A stretch of DNA of 33,761 bases from an uncultured Selenomonadales bacterium (GTDB lineage Bacteria; Bacillota; Negativicutes; Acidaminococcales; Acidaminococcaceae), in the NCBI GenBank assembly GCA_900315805.1, contig ONAN01000019.1, positions 1-33,761 on the forward strand, given 5' to 3'. Below are positions 17,513-24,495 of this stretch, piece after piece (position 1 is the stretch's first letter; each line of letters opens with the position of its first letter). The position numbers and the translations under genes were made by a program. The notes beneath the pieces are model-generated. The model was not told the DNA's origin, searched no databases, and saw nothing but the letters and a program-made list of their open reading frames with translations.

Positions 17513-17824
17513 ATGGAAAAGACAGCAACCTTGAACCTTCGCATTTCTCCCCAGGTCAAATCAGAAGCAGAAAAAGTTTTGGATCAGTTAGGCATTCCCA
17601 TGTCGGTAGCTGTATCCGTGTATTTGAAACAGATAGCATTGACACGCGGTATTCCGTTTCCCCTGCAGCTGCCAGATCCTCCGGCATCCATTTCTCTCGA
17701 TGCGATGACGCCGGCCCAGATTCAATATGCCGTGGCGGAAGGGTTGGAAGAATATAAGGCAGGGAAGACCGTGCCGGCAGAAGATGCGTTTCGGCAGTTC
17801 AATGCGAAAAAAGCGAAGAAATGA
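17513..17824 (+). CDS. RelB/DinJ-family antitoxin, no partner toxin seen
   Basis: The 103-residue protein has the ribbon-helix-helix N-terminus of the RelB/DinJ family: ATLNLRISPQVKSEAEKVLDQLG followed by MSVAVSVYLKQIALTRGIPFPL. This part dimerises and binds operator DNA; the C-terminal half normally wraps the RelE/YafQ toxin. AGGAGG at 17499-17504 sets ATG 17513. Downstream there is no RelE/YafQ frame, only a membrane protein, and no toxin is found upstream. The coding sequence is visibly poorer in G+C than its neighbours, suggesting acquisition by transfer with later toxin loss. It may still repress itself or other promoters. Confidence 0.85.
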   Translation: MEKTATLNLRISPQVKSEAEKVLDQLGIPMSVAVSVYLKQIALTRGIPFPLQLPDPPASISLDAMTPAQIQYAVAEGLEEYKAGKTVPAEDAFRQFNAKKAKK

Positions 17825-17873
17825 GCAGGACATCGAAGATAAATTTACAAAATAACGGGTAGGGAGAGCTTAT

Positions 17874-18248
17874 ATGGCATTTGATTTTCTGACGGTGTTT
17901 CTCACGGCGGGAGTCGTCCTGTTCCTGGCGGTCTATTTTACGCCCTTTGTGCCTGTCGTAACCCTGGGCGGCACTGTTCTGGGGGCGGCCATTACCGGAC
18001 TGGCAGCGGCCCTCATCGGCCTGTTGGTCCACCGCGTGCAGCCGCACCAGAGGCTGATCCGGGCGGCCATCGAACTGGTGGGCATTACTCTTGTCGTCAC
18101 CGATGTGGCCCGGTACCTGCCGGGCTGGCGCATCACTCACGGCGTCGGTACCATGGTGTTCCTGCTGGCCCTGTGCCTCGTGCTGATGGCTCTGGTGGAG
18201 GTCCTGTACCGGACACCTGCCAAGGACATGACAAAATCCGGCAAATAG
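17874..18248 (+). CDS. Small four-helix integral membrane protein
   Basis: The 124-residue product has about four hydrophobic segments (near residues 5-25, 29-51, 63-80 and 92-112), short polar loops, and a hydrophilic tail ending in KDMTKSGK. The layout resembles small holin-like or DUF membrane proteins, but no family motif was recognised. GGGAGAG just upstream fits ATG 17874. It starts 49 bases after the antitoxin stop with no terminator, so it may be co-transcribed with it; a functional link is not implied. Its 3' end contains the likely promoter of the next gene. Confidence 0.72.
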   Translation: MAFDFLTVFLTAGVVLFLAVYFTPFVPVVTLGGTVLGAAITGLAAALIGLLVHRVQPHQRLIRAAIELVGITLVVTDVARYLPGWRITHGVGTMVFLLALCLVLMALVEVLYRTPAKDMTKSGK

Positions 18249-18256
18249 GGTAAGAT
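18228..18256 (+). promoter_or_regulatory. Probable promoter of the Cof-type phosphatase gene
   Basis: ATGACA (18228-18233, five of six consensus bases) and TAAGAT (18251-18256) are 17 bases apart. The -35 lies in the last codons of the membrane protein gene. Confidence 0.5.
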
Positions 18257-18316
18257 AGAGAAGTGCCTCATCACAGGGACGCACAATTAGAAACCAAAGT
18301 AAGGATGATTGACAGT

Positions 18317-19132
18317 ATGGCCATTAAATTGATTGCAAGCGACATGGACGGTACGCTGCTGAGCAGCGATATCGCCATTTCCGAAAAGAACAAAAATGCC
18401 ATCCACAAGGCCGTGGACAATGGCATCGTATTCCTCATCGCCACAGGCCGCATGTACGTTTCGGCCCAGCCCTACGCCGAAGGCCTCGGCCTCGACGTGC
18501 CGCTCGTCACATACAACGGCGCCCTCGTCGAAGGCAGCCTGTCCCACAAAGTGTACTACCACAATCCCATTCCCCTGGAAACGGCATTGGAAGCGCTGGC
18601 CTACTGCCAGGAAAAGAAGTACCATATCCAGGCGTACGTCAATGACAAACTGTATGTGAAGGAGGCCGATTCCCTGTCGGAAGAGTACCGCCGTCTGTCC
18701 AATGTGCCGCCGATCCCCATCGGCGACAAGCTGTACCATATCACGGGCGCACCGACGAAGATGCTCGTGATGACCGGCGACGACGATTTCAAGGAAATCT
18801 TCAACGACTTGACGGAACGCTTCCGCGGCCGCCTGACCGTGGTCAGCTCCAAAGACCACTTCATCGACTTGATTGCGCCGGGTGTCAATAAATGGAACGC
18901 TGTCAAAGCTGTGGCGGAGATGTACAAGATTCGTCCGGAAGAAATCATGTGCATCGGCGACAGCGGCAACGATGTCGTCATGATCCGCAACGCCGGATTG
19001 GGCGTGGCCGTGGATAATGCCAACGACGCCGCCCGGGAAGCAGCGAAAGTCGTTGTTCCTTCGAATGACGATGACGGCGTGGCGCAGGCCATCGAACTGG
19101 CCCTGACAAAACAGGTCTCCGTGCCGGACTGA
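18317..19132 (+). CDS. Cof-type HAD-IIB phosphatase
   Basis: The 271-residue protein is a Cof/YidA-type hydrolase: motif I SDMDGTLLSS (Asp9 and Asp11), motif II in IATGRMYVSA, a class IIB cap in the middle, a lysine in NKWNAVKAV, and motif IV CIGDSGNDVVMI followed by the diagnostic GLGVAVDNANDAAREAA. These enzymes dephosphorylate sugar phosphates, flavin mononucleotide, pyridoxal phosphate or similar compounds; the substrate cannot be assigned. ATG 18317 is chosen because AAGGATG lies about 10 bases before it and the frame upstream has no family similarity. A strong terminator separates it from the biotin operon. Confidence 0.88.
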   Translation: MAIKLIASDMDGTLLSSDIAISEKNKNAIHKAVDNGIVFLIATGRMYVSAQPYAEGLGLDVPLVTYNGALVEGSLSHKVYYHNPIPLETALEALAYCQEKKYHIQAYVNDKLYVKEADSLSEEYRRLSNVPPIPIGDKLYHITGAPTKMLVMTGDDDFKEIFNDLTERFRGRLTVVSSKDHFIDLIAPGVNKWNAVKAVAEMYKIRPEEIMCIGDSGNDVVMIRNAGLGVAVDNANDAAREAAKVVVPSNDDDGVAQAIELALTKQVSVPD

Positions 19133-19174
19133 CCGGTGAAATAACCGAATAAGAGGCGGAACAACCGCCAACTG

Positions 19175-19226
19175 ATTCCCCAGACGGGTATACAGAATTT
19201 GTATATCTCGTATGGGGAATTTTTTA
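19175..19226 (+). terminator. Terminator after the Cof-type phosphatase gene
   Basis: ATTCCCCA (19175-19182) pairs with TGGGGAAT (19213-19220). An inner stem (GGTATAC with GTATATC, one G-U pair) closes a 7-base loop, and a T-run follows. Confidence 0.88.
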
Positions 19227-19255
19227 ATTTCCGTTAACTTATAGGGAATTTATGG

Positions 19256-19284
19256 TTGACTCTGGAGCAGTCAAGCCGTATAAT
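19256..19284 (+). promoter_or_regulatory. Biotin operon promoter
   Basis: TTGACT (19256-19261) and a perfect TATAAT (19279-19284) are 17 bases apart, the best promoter upstream of bioD. Transcription should start around 19291, inside the BirA box. Confidence 0.85.
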
Positions 19285-19288
19285 CTAA

Positions 19289-19319
19289 TTGTTAACTGAA
19301 TAAATTTTGCGGTTAACCT
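19289..19319 (+). promoter_or_regulatory. BirA operator of the bio operon
   Basis: TTGTTAAC (19289-19296) and GGTTAACC (19311-19318) give the arrangement GTTAAC-N15-GTTAAC, identical in spacing to the Bacillus subtilis biotin operator. It overlaps the expected transcription start, so biotinyl-AMP-loaded BirA should repress bioDAWF. A further GTTAAC at 19233-19238 faces GTTGAC at 19255-19260 at N16, possibly a weak second site over the -35. Confidence 0.85.
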
Positions 19320-19379
19320 TTGCGGCGGGGCGTGCAACCCGCACCGGAAGGCTGGCTGCAGAGGAAAGAAGGCTTTTAA

Positions 19380-20111
19380 GTGACTGCTTTTGGTATTACC
19401 GCAACAGATACGGAAATGGGCAAGACGGTCGTGACGGGCGCGCTGGCGGCGGCCCTGCGCTACCGGGGCATCGTGCCGGGCATCTACAAACCCGTCGCGT
19501 CGGGCTGCATCCGCAAGGAGGGGGGCACCCTGATTTCGACGGACGCGGAATTCCAGATGAAATGCGCTGGTTATCCGGAAGAACAGCGCCTCGACGTCAT
19601 TCCCGTCGTGCTGGAACCGGCCCTGGCGCCGGCGGAAGCGAGCAAACTCGTGGGCGTGCACCTGGACCCGGACAACATGCTCCGGCTGGCCAGAAAATGC
19701 ATCGCCAGCCACAAGGTGACGGTGCTGGAAGGCATCGGCGGCATCACGGCGCCCATTACGGACGACTTTCTGGTCAAGGACTATTTCAAGGCCCTGGGCG
19801 TGCCCGTGGTCATCGTCGTCAAACCGATCCTGGGCAACGTCAACCATGCGGTGCTGACCGCGTTCTACTGCCAGCAGATGGGCATTCCCGTGCTGGGCTT
19901 TCTGGTCAACGGCTGGGACGAAGCCAAGGCCGGCGACCTGGAAAAGAGCAACCTGTACTATTACGAAAAACTGACGGGCCTGCCGATCCTGGGCAAACTG
20001 CCGCAGATGACGGAAGCGCAGCTCGACAATCCGGAAGAAATCGCCAAGCTGGTCGAACAGAATGTGCAGCTGGACCGGATTCTGGAACTGGCGGACAAAG
20101 CCGCAAAATAA
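19380..20111 (+). CDS. bioD: Dethiobiotin synthetase
   Basis: The 243-residue enzyme closes the ureido ring of dethiobiotin from 7,8-diaminopelargonate, CO2 and ATP. The P-loop is TDTEMGKT (residues 9-16), followed by the KPVASG substrate loop, the EGIGGITAPI Walker B/Gly-rich segment and the NHAVLTAFYCQQMGIPVLGFLVNGW C-terminal core typical of BioD. The start is GTG 19380, 7 bases after AAAGAAGG (19365-19372). It is the first gene of the operon, which is unusual as many operons begin with bioW or bioB. An A-rich spacer with a small GCCGCT/AGCGGC hairpin (20133-20147) separates it from bioA. Confidence 0.93.
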   Translation: MTAFGITATDTEMGKTVVTGALAAALRYRGIVPGIYKPVASGCIRKEGGTLISTDAEFQMKCAGYPEEQRLDVIPVVLEPALAPAEASKLVGVHLDPDNMLRLARKCIASHKVTVLEGIGGITAPITDDFLVKDYFKALGVPVVIVVKPILGNVNHAVLTAFYCQQMGIPVLGFLVNGWDEAKAGDLEKSNLYYYEKLTGLPILGKLPQMTEAQLDNPEEIAKLVEQNVQLDRILELADKAAK

Positions 20112-20178
20112 AAAAATAAAAAAGATGTAGAAGCCGCTGCAAGCGGCAAGGAAAAGAAAAACGAGGAGGACGTTACCG

Positions 20179-21570
20179 ATGAATAAATGGGAAGAATTGG
20201 ACAAAAAATATATCTGGCATCCGTTCACGCAGATGAAGGGCTGGGTGGAAAACCCGCAGCTCGTCATCGACCACGGCCAGGGCGTCAAGCTGTACGACAC
20301 GGACGGCAAGGAATACCTGGATGCCATTTCCAGCCTGTGGGTCAATATCCACGGCCATAACCGCAAGGAAATCAACGATGCCATCATCGAACAGCTCGGC
20401 AAAATCGAACACAGCACCCTGCTGGGCCTGATCAACGAACCGTCGGCGGAACTGGCCGAAAAGCTGGTCCAGGTGACCCCCGAAGGCATCAACAAGGTGT
20501 TCTACGTCGACGACGGTGCCACGGCCGTTGAAGCGGCCCTGAAGATCGCCTTCCAGTACTGGCAGTACAAAGGCAAACCGGAAAAACAGACCTTCATCAA
20601 CCTGGGTGACTCCTACCATGGCGACACCATCGGCGCCGTTTCCGTCGGCAACGTCGAAGTCTTCCACAAGGCCTACAGCCCGCTGCTGTTCAAGACACAC
20701 CGCTTCAGCTGCCCGTCCTACTACCACACCACGCTGCCCGTGAAGAACGAAAAGGAATTCGTGGACGCCCTGCTGAAGGAACTGGAAGATTACCTGAAGG
20801 AACACGCGGACACCACGGCCGCCATGATCATCGAACCGCTGTGCCAGTGCGCCGCCGGCATGCTCATGCAGCCGAAAGGCTATATCCGCGGCATCCGCGA
20901 CTTGACGAAGAAATACAATGTCCTCCTCATCGTCGACGAAGTCGCCGTCGGCTTCGGCCGTACGGGCCTCATGTGGGCCTGCGACCACGAAGGCGTGAAA
21001 CCGGACATGATGTGCCTGTCCAAGGGCATCAGCGCCGGCTACCTGCCTCTGGGCGCCACTATGGTGACCGATGAAATCTACAACGCCTTCCTGGGCGAAC
21101 CGACGGAATACAAGACCTTCTACCACGGCCATTCCTACACCGGCAACAACCTGTGCTGCGCTGCCGGCCTGGCAAGCCTGGACATCTTCAAGAAAGACCA
21201 TGTCATCGAGAACCTGCCGCCGAAGATGGAAGTCATCCGCCAGCATTTTGCAAAGATGAACGCCATGGAATTCGTCGGCGACGCCCGCCAGTGCGGCATG
21301 CTCGGCGGTATCGAACTCATGGCCGACAAGGCGAAGAAGGTTCCCTTCGACGCGGCGCTCCAGATGGGCGGCGGCATCTGCCAGAACGCCCGCAAATACG
21401 GCCTCATCATCCGCAACATCGGCGATGTCATCGTCTTCATGCCGCCCCTGTGCTCCACGGTGGACGAGATTGACGCCATGCTGAGCCGTCTGGAACAGTC
21501 CATGGACGAAATCTTCGCGGAAGTGCGGAGCAAGGACATCAAAGTCTTCTCCGACCCCTGCACGTTCTGA
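20179..21570 (+). CDS. bioA: Adenosylmethionine-8-amino-7-oxononanoate aminotransferase
   Basis: The 463-residue PLP enzyme converts 8-amino-7-oxononanoate to 7,8-diaminononanoate. BioA hallmarks are IWHPFTQMK (14-20 region), DAISSLWVNIHGH, GDSYHGDTIGAVSVG, IEPLCQCAAGM, DEVAVGFGRTG (253-263) and the PLP lysine in LSKGISAGYLPLGA, Lys282. The cofactor loop reads DDGATAVE (111-118), where most BioA proteins have a Ser in place of the Ala; whether this matters is unknown. The start is supported by AGGAGG at 20164-20169. A hairpin with a GCAA tetraloop and a T-rich tail follows before bioW. Confidence 0.95.
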   Translation: MNKWEELDKKYIWHPFTQMKGWVENPQLVIDHGQGVKLYDTDGKEYLDAISSLWVNIHGHNRKEINDAIIEQLGKIEHSTLLGLINEPSAELAEKLVQVTPEGINKVFYVDDGATAVEAALKIAFQYWQYKGKPEKQTFINLGDSYHGDTIGAVSVGNVEVFHKAYSPLLFKTHRFSCPSYYHTTLPVKNEKEFVDALLKELEDYLKEHADTTAAMIIEPLCQCAAGMLMQPKGYIRGIRDLTKKYNVLLIVDEVAVGFGRTGLMWACDHEGVKPDMMCLSKGISAGYLPLGATMVTDEIYNAFLGEPTEYKTFYHGHSYTGNNLCCAAGLASLDIFKKDHVIENLPPKMEVIRQHFAKMNAMEFVGDARQCGMLGGIELMADKAKKVPFDAALQMGGGICQNARKYGLIIRNIGDVIVFMPPLCSTVDEIDAMLSRLEQSMDEIFAEVRSKDIKVFSDPCTF

Positions 21571-21583
21571 GTAAACCGGAAGA

Positions 21584-21614
21584 CGCCGGTACGCAAGTGC
21601 CGGCGCCTTTGTTT
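21584..21614 (+). terminator. Terminator-like hairpin between bioA and bioW
   Basis: Bases 21584-21592 pair with 21597-21605 (9 bp, one G-U) around a GCAA tetraloop, followed by CCTTTGTTT. It may terminate part of the transcripts or stabilise a processed bioDA message. Confidence 0.65.
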
Positions 21615-21638
21615 GTATCTGGCAAAGGAGTGGTGATT

Positions 21639-22478
21639 TTGCTGAAAAGCAGCATGCAGTGTACGATGGTACAGGAACAAAGGCCGGAAAAGGCATCCCT
21701 CATCAGCATCAAGATGCGCGCGGCCCAGGGCGGGCCTCATGAACGGGGCGGCCGCCATATTTCGGGCGAAGAGCGCATCGTCCGGGAAGGGGATATCGAG
21801 TCCTGCCTGCACGAAATGCTGGAGCGCGCGACGACGCACCAGCGCGGCAAGGCCGATTTCATGAACCTGAAACTGCAGCTCGTCGACATGGACCGCGTCG
21901 TGTACAAGCCCATGCTCGACTTTTCCGAATGTGTGTCCCATACGGCGGAAGAAGGCCGGGAAGTGGCGGTCCGCGAACTGGTCGCGGCCGGCGTGACGGA
22001 AAAGGCGGCCCGCTCCGGCGTGGCGGCCATCCTGGCCCTGCCGGACAGCATGCGCGGCGCCATGCTCATGGACGCCGTGACGGGTGAACGGGTGGACCAT
22101 CTGGGCAGCCGCGGCGTCCGGGTCAGCAACATGGACGTGGCCGATCCGGAAGAATTCCGCCAGGCCCTGGCCGCCAAGGGACTGAAGGGCGACCATGTGC
22201 GCGAGGCCCTGGTCCTCGCCTCGAAGGTCGCCAGCGGGGAAGGCGTCGTGGCCGAGCTGTGCTGGTCCGACGACCCCTTGTACGTGACGGGTTACGTGGG
22301 CTCTACAAAGAACGGGTACCGCCGCATCCCCGTGCTCAAGCAGATGAACTGCGGCATCGGCGGCCGCGTCTTTTTCGTGAAACCGGGAACGGATCTGGAC
22401 GCGCTGCGGAACTACTACGAGGAACAGGTCGTCTTCATCACGGCAGGAGTAAAAGGCTATGTTACAGAAAAGGATTGA
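21639..22478 (+). CDS. bioW: 6-carboxyhexanoate--CoA ligase (pimeloyl-CoA synthetase)
   Basis: The 279-residue protein is BioW, which activates free pimelate with ATP and CoA to give pimeloyl-CoA for BioF. Signatures are SIKMRAAQGGPHERGGRHIS (residues 23-42), EERIV, the central RGAMLMDAVTGERVDHLGSRGVRVS and the C-terminal GCIGGRVFF-like NCGIGGRVFFV. AAGGAG at 21625-21630 is 8 bases before TTG 21639; GTG 21633 is too close and ATG 21654 too far, so a TTG start is inferred. The 3' end overlaps bioF by 20 bases, so translation is coupled. Its presence means the cell needs a pimelate source, made or imported. Confidence 0.92.
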   Translation: MLKSSMQCTMVQEQRPEKASLISIKMRAAQGGPHERGGRHISGEERIVREGDIESCLHEMLERATTHQRGKADFMNLKLQLVDMDRVVYKPMLDFSECVSHTAEEGREVAVRELVAAGVTEKAARSGVAAILALPDSMRGAMLMDAVTGERVDHLGSRGVRVSNMDVADPEEFRQALAAKGLKGDHVREALVLASKVASGEGVVAELCWSDDPLYVTGYVGSTKNGYRRIPVLKQMNCGIGGRVFFVKPGTDLDALRNYYEEQVVFITAGVKGYVTEKD

Positions 22479-23637
22479 ACGGGAACTGGCCGATGTGCGT
22501 GCCAAAGGCCTCACACGGCGCATCACGGACCTGCAGTACGAAGACGCCGTGACGGCGAGGGATGCCGCGGGAAAGCGGTTCCTTGTCTTTTCGAGCAACA
22601 ACTACCTGGGCCTGACCTTTGACGAACGCGTGCGCCGCGCCGCGTCCGAAGCGGCCCTGCGCTGCGGTTCCGGCTCCACGGGGGCCCGCCTCACGACGGG
22701 CGGCGTGACGGAAGCGTCGGCCCTGGAACGGGACCTGGCGCGTTTCAAGCACGGCGAAGCGGCCCTGCTCTTCAACACGGGCTACATGACGAACCTGGGC
22801 GTCCTGTACGGCCTGGCCCGGCCCGGCGACGTCATTTTCAGCGACGAACTGAACCATGCCAGCATCATCGACGGCTGCCGCATCAGCAAGGCCAAAGTCG
22901 TCGTCTACAAACACAAGGACGCGGCGGATCTGGAAGCGAAACTGCAGTCCGTGCAGGCGGCCCCCGGCGGCGTGCGCTTTATCGTCACGGACGGCGTCTT
23001 CAGCATGGACGGCGACATTTGCGATCTGCCGGCGCTGGTACATCTTAAGGAGCAGTACGGCTGCCTTTTGATGGTCGACGATGCCCACGCCGTGGGCGTC
23101 ATCGGCGCGGACGGGGCCGGCACGGCGTCCTATTACCACCTGCCCGGCACCATCGACCTGCAGGTCGGCACGCTGAGCAAAAGCCTCGCTTCCGTCGGCG
23201 GCTATGTCGTCGCCCGGGCGTCCATCATCGAATACCTGAAAAACAAGTCGCGGCCCTTCATCTTCAGCACCTTCCTCAGCCCGGCCGATGTAGCGGCCGC
23301 CCATGCGGCACTGCAGATCCTGGAACAGGAAGCGCCGCGGCTGATGGCGCGCCTGGCCCGCAACACGCAGATTGTGCGTCAGGGTCTGCAGGATGCCGGC
23401 ATTCCCGTCATTCCCGGAGACACGCCCATCGTTCCCGTCCTTGTAGGCGAAGCGGAACGGGCGACGGCCATCGATTTCAAGCTGCGCGAGGCGGGCATCC
23501 TGCTGTCCGCCATCCGGCCGCCGACGGTCGCGCCCGGCGCCAGCCGCCTGCGCTTCACCGTGACGGCAGGCCATGCGGAGGAGCAGCTGCGCCGCGCCGT
23601 GGCGAAATTGATTGAAGTTTGGAACGAAACCCGTTGA
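22459..23637 (+). CDS. bioF: 8-amino-7-oxononanoate synthase
   Basis: The 392-residue PLP enzyme condenses pimeloyl-CoA (from BioW) with alanine to 8-amino-7-oxononanoate. Recognisable segments are FSSNNYLGLT, GSGSTGARLTTG, HGEAALLFNTGYMTN, SDELNHASIIDGCR, TDGVFSMDGD, VDDAHAVGVIG (207-216) and the PLP-binding TLSKSLASVGGYV with Lys241. ATG 22459 lies within the end of bioW, 9 bases after GGAG. It is the last gene of the operon; bioB is absent from the window. A bidirectional terminator follows. Confidence 0.95.
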   Translation: MLQKRIERELADVRAKGLTRRITDLQYEDAVTARDAAGKRFLVFSSNNYLGLTFDERVRRAASEAALRCGSGSTGARLTTGGVTEASALERDLARFKHGEAALLFNTGYMTNLGVLYGLARPGDVIFSDELNHASIIDGCRISKAKVVVYKHKDAADLEAKLQSVQAAPGGVRFIVTDGVFSMDGDICDLPALVHLKEQYGCLLMVDDAHAVGVIGADGAGTASYYHLPGTIDLQVGTLSKSLASVGGYVVARASIIEYLKNKSRPFIFSTFLSPADVAAAHAALQILEQEAPRLMARLARNTQIVRQGLQDAGIPVIPGDTPIVPVLVGEAERATAIDFKLREAGILLSAIRPPTVAPGASRLRFTVTAGHAEEQLRRAVAKLIEVWNETR

Positions 23638-23653
23638 AACTGCACAAGGCATA

Positions 23654-23690
23654 AAAAAGGGGAATCCCGGATGAGGGGATTCCCTTTTGT
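23654..23690. terminator. Bidirectional terminator between bioF and the ECF-like gene
   Basis: Bases 23656-23668 pair with 23676-23688 (13 bp with one G-U) around a 7-base loop. An A-run precedes it and a T-run follows, so it can stop transcription of both convergent units. Confidence 0.88.
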
Positions 23691-23717
23691 TGCCCTTTGT
23701 TGTTTGTGAGACCGGCG

Positions 23718-24242
23718 TTACCGCGTGTTGTCATGCTGCAGGTGCCGCACGGAGGCCTTTTCCCGTTCGAGGATCACCTTGTGGGCCATGCCCAGGACCT
23801 TGCCGCAGAACCCGGCGGTGAGCAGGGTGAAGACCATGCCCGGCACGGCGGCGGCCACGAGGCCCCACGCCGCTTTTCCGACGACGGCGCTCAGGGCGAT
23901 GCGGGCGAAAAAGGTGCCGATGGGACCGGCGAAGAGGTAAAAGAACCGGTTTGGCCCGGAAAAGAAGAAGACCACGGCCACGGCGACGCGGAAGAGCATT
24001 GAAATGCCGACGTTGAGGATGTTCTGCGTGCCCAGGAGCAGGCCCACGGCGCTGGAAACGAGGCCCGCCAGGATATAGGTCTTGATGCCGAAGACGCCGC
24101 AGATGGCGACGGCAACGGGCGCGGAAATCTGGAATTCCATGCCGGGCAGGAGGCTCGGCAGCTTGAACATGGCGCTGACTGTAATGAGGACGGCCAGCAG
24201 GCCGATTTGGCATAACTCTTTGGCAGTGGATTTCGATTGCAT
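23718..24242 (-). CDS. ECF-transporter S-component-like membrane protein, BirA-regulated
   Basis: The 174-residue protein is almost entirely hydrophobic, with five to six membrane segments and short loops, the size and layout of ECF transporter substrate-binding (S) subunits. The first helix (CQIGLLAVLITVSAMF) carries small-residue spacing of the kind that contacts EcfT. It does not look like BioY: the typical BioY Gly/Pro motifs are absent. Its promoter has a clear BirA box, so expression should follow biotin demand. Inference: uptake of biotin or a precursor, with pimelate attractive because BioW needs it. AAAGGA precedes the ATG by about 10 bases. It may instead be an unrelated small permease. 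Confidence 0.68.
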   Translation of the reverse strand: MQSKSTAKELCQIGLLAVLITVSAMFKLPSLLPGMEFQISAPVAVAICGVFGIKTYILAGLVSSAVGLLLGTQNILNVGISMLFRVAVAVVFFFSGPNRFFYLFAGPIGTFFARIALSAVVGKAAWGLVAAAVPGMVFTLLTAGFCGKVLGMAHKVILEREKASVRHLQHDNTR

Positions 24243-24291
24243 CGGTCACGGTTCCTTTCTGTAAGGGGATGGGGATACTCAGTATGACTTC

Positions 24292-24320
24292 ATTATACGG
24301 GTTCATTCCATTTACGTCAA
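24292..24320 (-). promoter_or_regulatory. Promoter of the ECF-like gene
   Basis: On the minus strand TTGACG (24320-24315) and a perfect TATAAT (24297-24292) are 17 bases apart. The -35 forms part of the BirA operator. Confidence 0.8.
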
Positions 24321-24344
24321 CCTAAAATATAAAATGGTTAACAA
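24313..24344 (-). promoter_or_regulatory. BirA operator of the ECF-like gene
   Basis: Read on the minus strand, TTGTTAACC is followed by GTTGAC in the arrangement GTTAAC-N15-GTTGAC, the same spacing as the bio operon box. It covers the -35 element, a position suited to repression. Confidence 0.82.
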
Positions 24345-24392
24345 AAGGGAACCGCATCAACGGAGCCGGGTATTTCATTCCGCGGGCAGGTA

Positions 24393-24401
24393 TGGTATAA
24401 T
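24393..24401 (+). promoter_or_regulatory. rapZ promoter, extended -10
   Basis: TGGTATAAT has a TGn extension and a perfect -10 (24396-24401). It lies 95 bases before the rapZ start and opens the rapZ-yvcK-whiA unit. Confidence 0.65.
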
Positions 24402-24430
24402 CTTAAGTTATAGAAAACTTTGCGAAGAAC

Positions 24431-24485
24431 GGTCCTGTACATCGTACAGGGCCATGGATATGCTGCCGGCGGGGAAGGCCGCCGG
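24431..24485 (+). other. Two hairpins in the rapZ leader
   Basis: The first stem (24431-24440 with 24444-24453) contains CCTGTAC-ATC-GTACAGG extended by three pairs. The second (CCGGCGG 24466-24472 with CCGCCGG 24479-24485, six-base loop) ends immediately before the GGAGGA ribosome binding site. Neither has a T-tract, so translational or RNA-binding control is more likely than termination. Confidence 0.6.
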
Positions 24486-24495
24486 GGAGGAGCCT

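Noticed and set aside
17461-17757. Alternative plus-strand frame overlapping the antitoxin gene
   Set aside because: It starts inside the promoter/operator, lacks a ribosome binding site and has no recognisable fold, whereas the antitoxin frame fits all signals.
17825-17873. A RelE/YafQ toxin gene after the antitoxin
   Set aside because: The 49-base gap has no frame, and the next gene encodes a membrane protein with four hydrophobic segments.
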